Shown: in pieces, positions 8,307 to 18,800 of the stretch
Position numbering within the stretch: position 1 is the stretch's first letter
Layout of the letters: each line of letters opens with the position of its first letter
Assembly (NCBI RefSeq): GCF_042676985.1
Contig: NZ_JBHTIK010000004.1
Span: forward strand, 124,001 to 188,000
DNA: 64,000 bases
Source: Sphingosinicella xenopeptidilytica
Lineage (GTDB): Bacteria; Pseudomonadota; Alphaproteobacteria; Sphingomonadales; Sphingomonadaceae
Direction: 5' to 3'
The notes under the pieces: generated by a model
The model's input: only the letters and a program-made list of their open reading frames with translations
The model's database searches: none
Told to the model about the DNA's origin: nothing
Made by a program: the position numbers and the translations under genes

Positions 8307-8624
8307 TCAGGCCGCGGGCGCTGATTTGCCCGCCTTCTTCGCCGCTGGCTTACGCACCGGGGCGGCTTTCGCGGGTGTCGTTCCTGCCGCGGCTTCGAGC
8401 TTGGCGATTCGCGCCTTCAGCTCCTCGTTCTCAGCGCGGGCGTTCGCGGCCATCTGCTTCACGGCTTCGAATTCCTCGCGCTTCACGAGATCGAGCCCGC
8501 CGACGAATTCCTCCATGCGCGCGCGGAAGCCCGCTTCCATCTCGCGGCCCATGCCGGCGAGCGAGCCCATGGCGCCGGTCGCCATGCGCGAGAAATCGTC
8601 GAAGAAGCGGTTTTTGGACTGCAT
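8307..8624 (-). CDS. UbiK-type accessory factor (BMFP domain)
   Basis: 105 residues. The N-terminus MQSKNRFFDDFSRMATGAMG and the following amphipathic helix plus coiled coil (REEFEAVKQMAANARAENEELKARIAKLEAA) are those of the BMFP/YqiC family. UbiK assists aerobic ubiquinone synthesis by binding UbiJ, and related proteins interact with lipids and membranes. The C-terminal tail is Lys/Ala/Pro-rich and probably disordered. It stands alone between TspO and YbjN on the same strand. Confidence 0.8.
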   Translation of the reverse strand: MQSKNRFFDDFSRMATGAMGSLAGMGREMEAGFRARMEEFVGGLDLVKREEFEAVKQMAANARAENEELKARIAKLEAAAGTTPAKAAPVRKPAAKKAGKSAPAA

Positions 8625-8651
8625 GGACGGGGCCTTCGCTGTGTTGTGGGC

Positions 8652-9152
8652 CTAATATGGCGGCGCGGCGCCCGGATTCAACTGCCAGATGCGGAAGGAC
8701 AGCCCGGCGGCGAAGCAGAGCCATACGAGATAGGGGACGAGCAGCCATGCGGCGATGCGGTCCAGCCGGGCGAACGCGAATGTCGTGGCGAGCGCGGCGG
8801 CGAGGATGACGAGGATGAGCGCGAAGCTGGGACCGAGCAGGTGCAGCTTGAAGAACAGTGTCGACCACGCGAGGTTGAGCACGAGTTGGACGGCGAAGAG
8901 CAAGGCGGCGCGGCGCCTCTCCGGGCCTGCAGGCGCCGCGAGGATGCGGGCGATGGCGACGCCCATCAGCGCGTAGAGCAGCGTCCAGACGATGCCGAAC
9001 ACGAACCCGGGCGGATAGAGCGCGGGTTTCAGGAGCGTCGCGAACCACGGATTGCCCTCGCCCGACCCCGCGACGACGCCGGAGAACGAGCCGAGCAGCA
9101 TCACGCCCGGAACGGTCAGGAAGGCGATGCGCAGCGACTTGGCGAGCGCCAC
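8652..9152 (-). CDS. tspO: TspO/MBR family protein
   Basis: 166 residues with five hydrophobic helices. The family signature is present: NPWFATLLKPALYPPGFVFGIVWTLLYALMGVAIARI, with the W..L.KP...PP..F...W..LY...G.A spacing. Later conserved parts are LNLAWSTLFFKLH and ARLDRIAAWLLVPYLVWLCFA. Outer-membrane TspO in alphaproteobacteria binds tetrapyrroles and modulates porphyrin and stress responses. The GTG start lies four bases after the RND permease stop, so it is probably read from the same transcript as the pump, an uncommon pairing. Confidence 0.9.
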   Translation of the reverse strand: MALAKSLRIAFLTVPGVMLLGSFSGVVAGSGEGNPWFATLLKPALYPPGFVFGIVWTLLYALMGVAIARILAAPAGPERRRAALLFAVQLVLNLAWSTLFFKLHLLGPSFALILVILAAALATTFAFARLDRIAAWLLVPYLVWLCFAAGLSFRIWQLNPGAAPPY

Positions 9153-9156
9153 GCGT

Positions 9157-12100
9157 TTATTCGGCAGGCGCGGGCGCTATGCCGCGCTCCTCGTCCAGCT
9201 TGCGCGAAACCGCGAGCGGTGAACCGGTGCCACGGGCGAGGCGCCGGTAGAAGACGGGGATAATGAACAATGTGAGCAGCGTCGCGAGGCTGACGCCCCA
9301 GACGACGACAGTGCCGATCGCCTGCCGCGAGGCTGCGCCCGCGCCCGACGCGAACATCAGCGGCACCGCGCCCGCGACCGTTGCGATCGAGGTCATGATG
9401 ACGGGACGCAGGCGGCGCACGGCGGCACGGCGGATCGCGTCGTCGAACGCGACGCCCTGGTCGCGCAGCTGGTTCGCGAACTCGACGATGAGGATGCCGT
9501 TTTTCGCCGCGAGCCCGACGAGCATGACGATGCCGATCTGGCTGTAGAGATTGAGCGACTGACCCATCACGACGAGGCCGAGCAGCCCGCCGCCGACCGC
9601 GAGCGGCACGGTGAGCACGATGACGCCCGGGTGCACCCAGCTTTCGAACTGCGCGGCGAGCACGAGGAAGACGAGCAGGATGGTGACGCCGAGCACGCCC
9701 CAGATCGCGCCGCCGGTCTGTTTGAAGGCGCGGCTTTCGCCGTCGTAGCCGATGGCGGCAACTTCGGGCAGCGTCGAGGCTTCCGCCTCCAGCCAGTTGA
9801 GCGCCTCCCCGAGCGAATAGCCGGGGGCGACAGAGCCTTCGAGCGTGATGGCACGGAGCTTGTTGAAATGGCCGAGCTCGCCCGCATCCGCGAAGCTGCG
9901 CAGCGAGACGAGGTTCGACAGCGGAATGACGTCCCCCGTGCGCGAGCGGACATAGACGTTGGAGAGGTCTTGTGGCGTCAGCCGGTCCTTGGCTTCGGCC
10001 TGCACGATGACGCGGTATTCCTCGCCACGATCGATGTAGGTGGTGACGCGGCGCGAACCCATCATGGTTTCGAGCGTGCGGCCGATCTCGCTGACGGACA
10101 CGCCGAGGTCGCCCGCGCGCGTCGTGTCGATGTCGACGAGAAGCTGCGGCTTCGTTTCCTTGTAGTCGGCTTCGAGGTTCTCGATGCCGGGATAGGACGC
10201 GGCGGCATCGATGATCGCATCGCGGGCGCGGGCGAGTTCCTCGAATGTCGCGCCGGCGATGACGAAGCGGATCGGCCGGCTGCCCCGGTTTGCGCCGAGC
10301 GTTTGCCCGCCCGATGCGAAGGTGCGGACGCCCGGATAGTCTTCCAGCGCCTTCTGGATCATCTGCCCGGCTTCCGCCGTCGTTTGATCGCGCTCCGACC
10401 AATCCTTCAGGAACACGGTGACGCGGCCGTTCGCGAAATCCTCGCTCGTGCCCCAGCTGCCGGGCGCACGCACGATCATACGCCGGATGGGGCCATCGTC
10501 GATCATCGGCAGCATACGGGCCTGGATGTCTTCCATGTAGCGGACCATCTGGTCGTAGCCCGTGCCTTCGGCGGCTGTCACGTTCACCTGCAGGTTGCCC
10601 GTGTCCTCAAGCGGCGCGAGCTCGGAGGGCAGCGTGGTCGCGAGTGCGATGCAACCCGCCACGATGCCGGCCGAGATGCTGCCGATCAGCAGCGGCCGAT
10701 CCAGCAGACGGCCGAGCACGCGATCGTACGCAGACTGGAGGCGCTCGAAACGCTGATCGACCCAGCGCGTCATGCGGTTGCTGCCCGATTCGGCGGTGAG
10801 CATCTTCGAGCAGAGCATCGGTGTCAGCGTCAGCGCGATGAAGCCCGAGAAGGCGACAGCGCCGATCATCGCGGCGGCAAGCTCGCGGAACAGGAGGCCG
10901 GTGTTTCCGGCAAGGAACATGATCGGCACGAACACCGCGCAAACCACAGCGGTCGTCGCGATCACGGCGAAGGCGACCTGCCGCGCGCCTTCGTAGGCGG
11001 CGACGAGCGGCGTTTCGCCATGTTCGATGCGGTAGTAGATGTTTTCGAGCACCACGATCGCGTCGTCGACGACGAGGCCGATGGCGAGCACCAGCGCGAG
11101 CAGCGTGAGCAGGTTGATCGAGAGCCCAAGCGCCCAGAGCACGGCGAAGGTCGCGATAAGGCAGATCGGTACCGTGACGGCGGGAATGATCGTCGCACGC
11201 AGCGAACCGAGGAACAGGAAGATGACGAGAATGACGAGGACCGATGCCTCGGCAAGCGTCATCCAGACGTTCTTGATGGCTGCTGAAATGAACACTGAAC
11301 TGTCGTTCGACACGTCGAGGCTGACCCCGGCGGGCAGCATCTTGCGGGTTTCTGCGAGTCGCGCCTTGACCTCATCGGCCACCGCAAGCGTGTTTGCGCC
11401 CGACTGGCGAACGATGCCGATGCCGACGCCCGATTTTCCGTTCGTGCGGAAGAAGTTGTAGGGGTTTTCCGGTCCCACCTCGACCCGCGCGACGTCGCCG
11501 AGGCGGACGAGATGCCCGTCCGCACCGCGCGAGATGACGAGTCCGCGGAAATCATCTACCTGACTGTAGGCGCGGGCGACGCGAACCGTGAGGTTCTGCG
11601 TTTCCGCCTCGACGCGGCCGGCGGGCAGCTCGACATTCTGCGCGCGCAAAACAGCCTCGATGTCGCCCGGCGTCAGGCGATAGGCGGCGAGCTTCTCGCG
11701 ATCGAGCCAGATGCGCATCGCGGGTTTCGAAAGGCCGGCGATCTGCACGCGCGCGACACCGTCGATCGAGGAAAAGCGGTCGACGAGGATGCGGTCCGCA
11801 TAGTCCGCGAGCCACAGCGGATCGCGTCCTTCGGCCGAGAGGTTCATCCAGAGGATCGGCATCGAATCGACGTCGACCTTGCGGATTTCAGGTGGGATCA
11901 CCTCGTCCGGCAGATCGTCGGCAAGGCCGCTGACACGGTCGCGGATGTCGTTTGCGGCGTCGTCCACGTCGCGGGTCGCCGAGAACTCGATATTGATGTC
12001 GGCAACGCCGTCGCGCGAGCGCGAGCGGATCATTTCGATGCCCTCGACGCCGGCGATCCGGTCCTCGACGAGCTGCGTTATGCGCGATTCGACGACGCTG

Positions 12101-12267
12101 GCGGCCGCGCCGGGATACGCCACCTCGACCGAAACGATCGGCGGCTCGATGGCCGGATACTCGCGTACCGGCAGCGAGAAGAAGGCGATGGCGCCGGCCA
12201 GCACGATGATGAGGCTGACGACAGCCGCGAACACCGGGCGTTTGACAGAGACATCGGAGAGGATCAC
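9157..12267 (-). CDS. RND efflux transporter permease subunit (HAE-1/AcrB type)
   Basis: 1036 residues, normal AcrB/MdtB length. It opens with MILSDVSVKRPVFAAVVSLI (TM1). The large periplasmic loops follow TM1 and TM7. The TM4 proton-relay motif is IGLVVDDAIVVLENIYYRIE with both Asp residues. The C-terminal half repeats the pattern (NGILIVEFANQLRDQG in TM10). Such trimers export drugs, solvents or other amphiphiles by proton antiport. The start overlaps the adaptor stop (ATGA), so the two are coupled. No outer-membrane factor gene is next to them, so it is probably encoded elsewhere. Confidence 0.93.
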   Translation of the reverse strand: MILSDVSVKRPVFAAVVSLIIVLAGAIAFFSLPVREYPAIEPPIVSVEVAYPGAAASVVESRITQLVEDRIAGVEGIEMIRSRSRDGVADINIEFSATRDVDDAANDIRDRVSGLADDLPDEVIPPEIRKVDVDSMPILWMNLSAEGRDPLWLADYADRILVDRFSSIDGVARVQIAGLSKPAMRIWLDREKLAAYRLTPGDIEAVLRAQNVELPAGRVEAETQNLTVRVARAYSQVDDFRGLVISRGADGHLVRLGDVARVEVGPENPYNFFRTNGKSGVGIGIVRQSGANTLAVADEVKARLAETRKMLPAGVSLDVSNDSSVFISAAIKNVWMTLAEASVLVILVIFLFLGSLRATIIPAVTVPICLIATFAVLWALGLSINLLTLLALVLAIGLVVDDAIVVLENIYYRIEHGETPLVAAYEGARQVAFAVIATTAVVCAVFVPIMFLAGNTGLLFRELAAAMIGAVAFSGFIALTLTPMLCSKMLTAESGSNRMTRWVDQRFERLQSAYDRVLGRLLDRPLLIGSISAGIVAGCIALATTLPSELAPLEDTGNLQVNVTAAEGTGYDQMVRYMEDIQARMLPMIDDGPIRRMIVRAPGSWGTSEDFANGRVTVFLKDWSERDQTTAEAGQMIQKALEDYPGVRTFASGGQTLGANRGSRPIRFVIAGATFEELARARDAIIDAAASYPGIENLEADYKETKPQLLVDIDTTRAGDLGVSVSEIGRTLETMMGSRRVTTYIDRGEEYRVIVQAEAKDRLTPQDLSNVYVRSRTGDVIPLSNLVSLRSFADAGELGHFNKLRAITLEGSVAPGYSLGEALNWLEAEASTLPEVAAIGYDGESRAFKQTGGAIWGVLGVTILLVFLVLAAQFESWVHPGVIVLTVPLAVGGGLLGLVVMGQSLNLYSQIGIVMLVGLAAKNGILIVEFANQLRDQGVAFDDAIRRAAVRRLRPVIMTSIATVAGAVPLMFASGAGAASRQAIGTVVVWGVSLATLLTLFIIPVFYRRLARGTGSPLAVSRKLDEERGIAPAPAE

Positions 12268-13352
12268 CGGGACTTCCCTGCGCCGGCTGCGGCGCCGGAG
12301 AGGGCTCCGGTCGTGGATTTTTCAGGCTCTCCGGGGAACACCGGCCGAACCTCCGCATCGTCGCGCACCTTCACGACGCCATCGGCGACGATGCGGTCGC
12401 CGCGATTGAGGCCGCCTGTGATTTCCACCATGCCGCCCGACCGCATCCCGACCTCGACCGGTATGCGGTTGGCGACGTTCTTCTCATCAAGCCGGAAGAT
12501 GAACTGGCGGTCGCCCTGCGCAACCAATGCCAGTTCAGGGACGGCGAGCGCATCGCGCGGATTGGTGACGATGGAAACGGTGAGCAACATACCGGGGTGC
12601 AGGCGCCGCTCAGGGTTTGGGAGCAGCGCGCGGACGGCAACCGAACGGGTGATGGGATCGACCTGCGGCTCGACACCCTCCACGGTGCCGCGGAACACCT
12701 CGCCCGGCCAGGCCTGCGCACGCGCCTCGATATTCTGGCCGGCCTTGACCGCCGAGATGAAACGCTCGGGCACGGTGAAATCGAGCTTGATCGAGCTGAT
12801 GTCGCTGATCGTCGCGATCTCGGTGCCCGCCGTGACGACACTGCCCGGCGAGAGGCGGCGCAGGCCGACGACGCCGGAGAAGGGCGCGCGGATGATGCGG
12901 TCGCCGATCTGTGCGCGGATGACACCTGCCTGCGCGCGTGCCTGATCGCGCGCGGCGGTCTGTGCATCGATGCTGGCATTGGTGGCGAAGCCGCGCTGCT
13001 GGAGTTCGCGCAGGCGGCCGAGCTGCTGCTGCGCTTCGCGCGAGCGGGCCTCCGCGCTGGCAAGGTCTGCATTCTGCTCGACGGTGCGCAGCACGGCGAT
13101 CACGGTGCCGGCCTGCACATAGGCGCCATCGGCGAAGCGCAGCGATTCCACGCGTTCGGTGACGGTGGAGGTCAATGTGGTGGATTCGCGGGCAAAAGCG
13201 GTGCCGACGGCATCGATGCTGTCGACGAAGCGCGTAGGCTCGACAACGCCGCCGACCACGGTCGGGGCGCGGCCTTCACCGCCTCCCTTTTGTCCGCCGC
13301 AGGCGGCCAGCGAAACGGCGAGCGCGAACGCAACGTGCCTTGATATCGACAA
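12264..13352 (-). CDS. RND efflux periplasmic adaptor (membrane fusion protein) lipoprotein
   Basis: 362 residues. The signal peptide ends in a lipobox LAAC (Cys18), so the protein should be lipid-anchored in the inner membrane. A barrel-sandwich half (VTERVESLRFADGAYVQAGTVIAVL), an alpha-hairpin with alternating Ala/Gln/Arg, the second lipoyl half (RAPFSGVVGLRRLSPGSVVTAGTEIATI) and a beta-barrel (TRSVAVRALLPNPERRLHPGMLLTVSI) are in the usual order. It joins the permease to an outer-membrane channel. First gene of the adaptor-permease-tspO unit. Confidence 0.93.
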   Translation of the reverse strand: MSISRHVAFALAVSLAACGGQKGGGEGRAPTVVGGVVEPTRFVDSIDAVGTAFARESTTLTSTVTERVESLRFADGAYVQAGTVIAVLRTVEQNADLASAEARSREAQQQLGRLRELQQRGFATNASIDAQTAARDQARAQAGVIRAQIGDRIIRAPFSGVVGLRRLSPGSVVTAGTEIATISDISSIKLDFTVPERFISAVKAGQNIEARAQAWPGEVFRGTVEGVEPQVDPITRSVAVRALLPNPERRLHPGMLLTVSIVTNPRDALAVPELALVAQGDRQFIFRLDEKNVANRIPVEVGMRSGGMVEITGGLNRGDRIVADGVVKVRDDAEVRPVFPGEPEKSTTGALSGAAAGAGKSR

Positions 13353-13391
13353 ATCCCACTCCGATCAGGCGTACGCCGCTACACACAACGG

Positions 13392-14459
13392 CTAAAAATC
13401 ATCCACACAGGCTGCAAAGTCCAATGCTTTACGAAACAGCGTCGGCAAATCCCGCGCGGCGGACTCATCCGCTGCACGCCAATCCCCCGCCGGTTTCGTT
13501 ATGCCCGACAGATCGCCCGAAAACACAGTCAGATGCAACTCGAAATGCGTGAAAACATGGGTCACACGCCCTTCGCCGCGTGACCAGCGCGTGAGGGCGG
13601 GGGCGCCGGGATGCGTGTTATCGGCCATCGGAGCGTCGGCGATCTCGCTCATCGGTAGCCCGAGCATCCCGCCGAGAAGGCCGCGCGGCGGGCGCCGCAC
13701 CAGCAGGATCTCGCCGCGGTCGCGCAGCACATAGACGTTTGCGTAGCGCACCGGGCGCGGTGCTTTCTGCGCCTTTTTCGGGAGCAGATCGGCGATGCCG
13801 CGTCGCGCCGCGTCGCAGGAGTCAGCGATGGGGCAGACGAGACAATCGGGAGACCGGGGGCGGCAGACCGTGGCGCCGAGGTCCATCATCGCCTGCGCGA
13901 AATCGCCTGCGCGCGCGGTGGGCGTGATCGTATCCGTGAGCGTGCGAAGCGCGGGTTTGGCGCTGGGCAGGGGCTCTTCAACCGCGAACAGCCGCGCGAC
14001 GACGCGCTCGACATTGCCGTCGACGACGACGGCGCGCTCGCCGAAGGCAATCGCCGTGATCGCCGCGGCTGTATAGGCGCCGATGCCGGGAAGGCCGAGC
14101 AGCGCCTCTTCGGTGGATGGGAAATGCCCGCCGTGGCCCTCTGCAACTGCGCGCGCGCAGGCGAGGAGGTTGCGCGCGCGGGCGTAGTAGCCGAGGCCTG
14201 CCCATGCCGCGAGCACGTCTCCGTCCTCGGCCGCGGCGAGTGCCTCCACCGTCGGCCAGCGCGTGGTGAAATGCTCGAAATAGGGGATGACGGCCGCCAC
14301 GGTCGTCTGCTGGAGCATGATCTCCGAAAGCCAGACGCGATAGGGATCGGCCGCATTCGCGCCGGGCGGCGCGCGCCACGGCAGGCGGCGGTGCGACCGG
14401 TCGTACCAGGCGAGCAGCGGCGCCGCGATGTGCTTGGGGGCGATTTCCTTGGCGGGCAT
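13392..14459 (-). CDS. mutY: A/G-specific adenine DNA glycosylase
   Basis: 355 residues. MutY removes adenine opposite 8-oxoguanine. Catalytic Glu46 stands in VWLSEIMLQQT, Asp147 in VVVDGNVERVVAR, and the helix-hairpin-helix is LPGIGAYTAAAI. The [4Fe-4S] ligands follow as CRPRSPDCLVCPIADSC (C-x6-C-x2-C-x5-C). The C-terminal NUDIX-like domain that reads 8-oxoG is present from about residue 230. Divergent from the DciA-like gene with only about 14-26 bases between starts, so the two promoters must overlap coding DNA. Confidence 0.95.
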   Translation of the reverse strand: MPAKEIAPKHIAAPLLAWYDRSHRRLPWRAPPGANAADPYRVWLSEIMLQQTTVAAVIPYFEHFTTRWPTVEALAAAEDGDVLAAWAGLGYYARARNLLACARAVAEGHGGHFPSTEEALLGLPGIGAYTAAAITAIAFGERAVVVDGNVERVVARLFAVEEPLPSAKPALRTLTDTITPTARAGDFAQAMMDLGATVCRPRSPDCLVCPIADSCDAARRGIADLLPKKAQKAPRPVRYANVYVLRDRGEILLVRRPPRGLLGGMLGLPMSEIADAPMADNTHPGAPALTRWSRGEGRVTHVFTHFELHLTVFSGDLSGITKPAGDWRAADESAARDLPTLFRKALDFAACVDDF

Positions 14460-14473
14460 GGCGCGCCTATGGC

Positions 14474-14980
14474 ATGGGTTTCTTCATGAGGAAACCGGGT
14501 GACAGAAGGGGCGGGAGCCGGTCGGTGGCCGAGCTTGTGCCGCTTGTCGGGCGCAAGGCGTTCCGTCGCTTCGGCTTCGTCGATAGTGCGGTCGTGGCGC
14601 GCTGGCCGGAAATCGTGGGGCCGGACTATGCGCGGCATTCGACGCCCGAATCGCTGAGCTTCCCGCACGGCAAGCGCAGCGGCGGCACGCTCAACCTCTC
14701 CGCCACCGGTTCGCACGCGCTGATGATCCAGCACGTCGCGCCGCAGATCATTGAGCGGGTGAACCGCTTTTTCGGCTATGATGCCGTCGCGCGCATCGCC
14801 ATCCGGCAGGGGCTTGCCGTTGAGCGCGCGCCCGCGGGCGAGGCCGTGCAGACCCCCGGCGAGGTGCCCGAAGACGTGGCGGGCAGCCTGAAGGCGATCG
14901 CCGACGACGGGCTTCGGCAGAGCCTTGAAGACCTTGCACGGCAGATGAGCGGGACGAAGGGTCTGCCCGTCATTCGATAG
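14474..14980 (+). CDS. DciA-like DUF721 protein
   Basis: 168 residues. The DUF721 core (VAELVPLVGRKAFRRFGF, VARWPEIVGPDYARHS..., GTLNLSATGSHALMIQHVAPQIIERVNRFFGYDAVARIAI) is clear. DciA proteins load or position the replicative helicase DnaB in bacteria without DnaC. The last 40 residues are a variable acidic and helical tail. An alternative ATG four codons in (14486) cannot be excluded; neither start has a strong ribosome binding site. It precedes the DsbA-like lipoprotein and smc. Confidence 0.8.
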   Translation: MGFFMRKPGDRRGGSRSVAELVPLVGRKAFRRFGFVDSAVVARWPEIVGPDYARHSTPESLSFPHGKRSGGTLNLSATGSHALMIQHVAPQIIERVNRFFGYDAVARIAIRQGLAVERAPAGEAVQTPGEVPEDVAGSLKAIADDGLRQSLEDLARQMSGTKGLPVIR

Positions 14981-15001
14981 CTGAAAATGCGCTGATCGGC
15001 T

Positions 15002-15030
15002 TTGACTTGGGGTGCGGGCCTCGCCATAGT
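15002..15030 (+). promoter_or_regulatory. promoter of the DsbA-like lipoprotein gene
   Basis: TTGACT, 17 bases, CATAGT is a good vegetative promoter match. It lies about 54 bases before the start codon and after the end of the DciA-like gene, so the lipoprotein and smc can be transcribed from here. Confidence 0.55.
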
Positions 15031-15083
15031 GTCCCACCCGCATTTGTGGCAGGTATTGGGTTTCTTTGAGGGTGGACTACCAG

Positions 15084-15854
15084 ATGTTGAGAAAAGCGCG
15101 CTTCAAGGCATTGTGTTTGTTCGGAGCCGTCGCAGTGCTTTCGGCCTGCGGACAGGAATCATCTGAAGCCGCCGGGAGCAAGGCCGGCACTGCGCCCAAG
15201 GCGGAAACGCCGGCGACACCGGCCGCACCGGCCGGGAAAGGCAAGTGGCTCGAAACCGTGAAGGCGACCCCCGAGGGCGGCTTCAGCATCGGCAACCCGA
15301 ACGCTCCGGTGAAGCTCATCGAATTCGCGTCGCTCACCTGCCCGCACTGCCGCGATTTCCACGAAATGGCGATGCCGGCGATCAAGGGCCAGTACATCGC
15401 CACCGGCAAGGTGCTCTACGAGTTCCGCAACTTCGTGTTGAACCCGGCGGACTACGGCGCCACGATGCTCGCGCGCTGCCAGGGGCCGAGCGCATTCTTC
15501 GGGCTGGCCGACGCCTTCTTCAAGAACCAGCAGACATGGATCGAGCCGTTCACCAAGCTCACCGAGGCGCAGACCTCCCAGCTGCAATCATTGTCGCCGG
15601 ACGAACAGGTCGTCACCTACGCGAAGCTCGGCGGGCTCGACACGTTCGTGCGCGCGCGCGGGATTCCGGAAGCGAAGTTCAAGGCCTGCCTCACGGATGC
15701 GAACCAGCGCAGCCAGCTTGAGACGATCCGCAAGACGGCGGTCGAGCAGTACAAGGTGACGGGCACGCCCGCGTTCGTGCTGAACGACAAGTCACTCGAA
15801 GGCGTGCACAGCTGGGCGGACCTCGAGCCGCTGCTCAAGGATGCCGCGAAGTAG
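15084..15854 (+). CDS. DsbA family thioredoxin-fold lipoprotein
   Basis: 256 residues. The signal peptide ends in a lipobox LSAC with Cys22, followed by an Ala/Pro-rich linker to about residue 52. The thioredoxin fold has the active site CPHC (Cys86 and Cys89) in IEFASLTCPHCRDFHE, and the cis-Pro loop VTGTPAFVLND near the end. It should be an envelope thiol oxidoreductase or disulfide isomerase. The ATG was chosen over an upstream TTG because it opens the signal peptide and has GAGGGTGG ten bases before it. smc starts 35 bases later. Confidence 0.88.
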   Translation: MLRKARFKALCLFGAVAVLSACGQESSEAAGSKAGTAPKAETPATPAAPAGKGKWLETVKATPEGGFSIGNPNAPVKLIEFASLTCPHCRDFHEMAMPAIKGQYIATGKVLYEFRNFVLNPADYGATMLARCQGPSAFFGLADAFFKNQQTWIEPFTKLTEAQTSQLQSLSPDEQVVTYAKLGGLDTFVRARGIPEAKFKACLTDANQRSQLETIRKTAVEQYKVTGTPAFVLNDKSLEGVHSWADLEPLLKDAAK

Positions 15855-15889
15855 CGTGAAGCGTGTGGGCGTGAGAGAGCGGGGGGCGC

Positions 15890-18800
15890 GTGCATTTCAG
15901 GCGGATTAGACTCGCCGGGTTCAAATCCTTCGTCGATCCTGTGGAACTCAGGATCGATGACGGGCTGACGGGCGTCGTCGGTCCGAACGGCTGCGGCAAG
16001 TCAAACCTCCTTGAAGCCATCCGCTGGGTGATGGGCGAATCGAGTGCCAAATCCATGCGCGGCGGCGGCATGGAAGACGTGATCTTCGCGGGCACCGACC
16101 GCCGCCCGGCGCGCGACGCCGCGCACGTTACGCTTCACCTCGACAATTCGAGCCGTCGCGCGCCCGCGCAGTTCAACGATTCGGACGATCTCGAAGTGGT
16201 TCGCCACATCGAGCGCGGCCTGGGCTCTGCGTACCGCGTCAATGGCCGTGACGTGCGCCAGAAGGATGTACAGCTGCTGTTCGCCGACGCGGCGACCGGC
16301 GCGCACTCGCCCGCGCTCGTCAGCCAGGGTCGCATCGGCGCGATCATCGCCGCGAAGCCGCAAGACCGCCGCCTGCTGCTCGAAGAGGCGGCGGGGATTT
16401 CGGGTCTTCATGTGCGCCGCAAGGATGCCGAGCAACGCTTGCGCGCGGCGGAAACCAATCTGACGCGGCTCGACGATGTGCTGCAGGGCCTGTCCGCGCA
16501 GGCCGCGAACCTGAAACGGCAGGCGCGTCAGGCGGAGCGCTACAAGAAACTCTCCGAGCAGATTCGGATCGCCGAGGCGATGCTGCTCTACGCGAAGGCC
16601 GCTGAGGCGAACGCCGACGCGAATGCCGCGAAGGCCGAGGCCGAAGCGCTGCGCGGGAAGATCGAGGACGCGACGCGGCTCGGCGCGGCGATCTCGGCGC
16701 GGCAGGCGGACGCCGCCGCGAACCTGCCGCCGCTGCGCGAGGCCGAGGCCGAAGCCGCGGCGATCCTGCAACGCCTGAAGCTCTCGCGCGATTCGCTGAA
16801 CGCCAAGCTCAACGAGGTCGAGCGCCGACGCCGCGAGGCCGAAGCGCGGCGCGAGGCGGCGGAGCGCGACATCGCGCGAGAAGATGCGCTGCACCACGAT
16901 GCGCACGCCGCGCTCGAACGGCTGGCGGCGGAAGACGGGGCCATCGCCGGGCGGCTCGCCGAAGCTGAGGCCGCGCTTGGTCCGGCGGAAGTACGCATCA
17001 CTGATCTCGAAGCCGTCGTCGAGGCGGATCAGCGCGCGCTTGCCGATGCGCTTGCCGCGCAGGCCGAGGCGCAGGGACAGCGCCGCGCGATCGAGGCCGA
17101 GCTTTCGGCGCTGCGTTCCCAGATCGCGCGGGCCGAATCCGAAAAGACGCGCACGCTCGCCGCACAGGCCGCGGCCGCGCAGGGTGATGACGCGGGCGAG
17201 CGGCTGATCACCGCCGAGGGCCGCGCGAAGGATGCCGAGGCGGAAGCCGAGCGTGCCTCCGCCGCGATCGCGACCGGAGAGGAACGCCGCGCCGGGGCGG
17301 AGACCGCGCGCGATGCGGCGCAGGCGAAGCGGGGCGAGGCACAGGCGGCGCTATCCGCGCTCACCGGTGAGAGGCAGTCGCTCGAACGCTCGCTCGCGGC
17401 GAGCCGTGGTGGTGATGCCGAGCCGCTGATCGACCGTGTGCGCGTGGCGAAGGGTTTCGAGGCGGCGTTCGCGGCCTCGCTCGGCGACGACACGGCGGCG
17501 CCGGTGGGCGGCGAAAGCGGACGCCGGTGGGGCGGGGCGACGAAGGGCGAATGGGATCCGGCGCTTCCGGCAGGCGCGCGGCCGCTTTCCGAGGTGATCG
17601 AGGCGCCCGAGGAAATCGCGCGGCGCGCCGCACAGATCGGTGTCGTCGACAACGAGATGCTGGACCGGATGGCGGCGAAGCTCTCCGTCGGCCAGCGATT
17701 GGTGACCACCGAAGGCCGCTTGGTGCGCTGGGACGGCTTCCGCACCGAAGCGGGCGACGGCAGCGCGGCGGCGGAAAAGCTGCGCCAGCGCAACCGGCTC
17801 GCCGAGGTTGAGGCATTGCTGCCCGACGCCGAGGCGGCGGTGGAAGCTCTTGATACCGAGTTCGCCGCTGCGCGCGCGATTGTCGCCGAAACCGCCTCCG
17901 CAATCGACGGCGAACGACAGGCGTTGCGCCGGGCGGAAGCCGCGCGTGCTGAAGCGGCGAAGGTGATGTCGCAGCTCGCGGGTGAGGTCGAGCGCCGCGC
18001 CGCGCAGCTCGAAGCGTTTGCGGCAGCCGTGACGCGCGCGAACGACCAGATCGCCGAGTGCGGCGAGAAGACGCAGGAACTGGAAGCCGCGCTTCTGGAG
18101 GTTCCCGCAGCAGAAGGGCTGACCGAAGCGGTGACGGCGGCGCGCAATACGGCCGATGCGCATCGCTCCGACCTCGCGATGGCGCGCGCCGAACATGTTG
18201 CCCTCCAGCGCGGCCTGCAAAGCGATGGTGCGCGACGCGACGCGATCACCGCCGAACGCGAAGCCTGGGAGCGTCGCATTTCGGGCAGTACCGCACAGCG
18301 CGAGGAGCTTGCCGCGCGAATCGCGGCGGCGAACGCAACGATTGCCGAAATCGCCGACGTGCCCGCAGCGATTGCCGAGCGTCAGGCGCGGCTCGCGGGC
18401 GATCTTGCTGACGCAGAGGCCGCGCGTCAGGCGGCGGCGGACCGGCTCGCCGAGGCCGAGGGCGGGCTCCGCACCATCGACGGCGAGGCGCGCGAGGCGA
18501 CCGAGATTCTCTCGACCCTGCGCGAAGAACGCGGGCGCATCGAGGTGCGCGTCGAGACCTGTGAGCACCGGCGCACGGAACTCAACCGCCTGTCGGTCGA
18601 GCGTTTCCAGTGCTCGCCACAGATGCTGCCTCAGCGCTTCGAGTTCAGCGACGAGAACATGGAGGACGCGGAAACGCTGAACTCCGGGCTCGACCGCCTG
18701 ACCGGCGAGCGCGAGCGCATGGGGCCGGTGAACCTGCGCGCCGACGTGGAACTCGAAGAGATCGAGACGACGCTGACCACCTCGACATCCGAGCGCGAGG

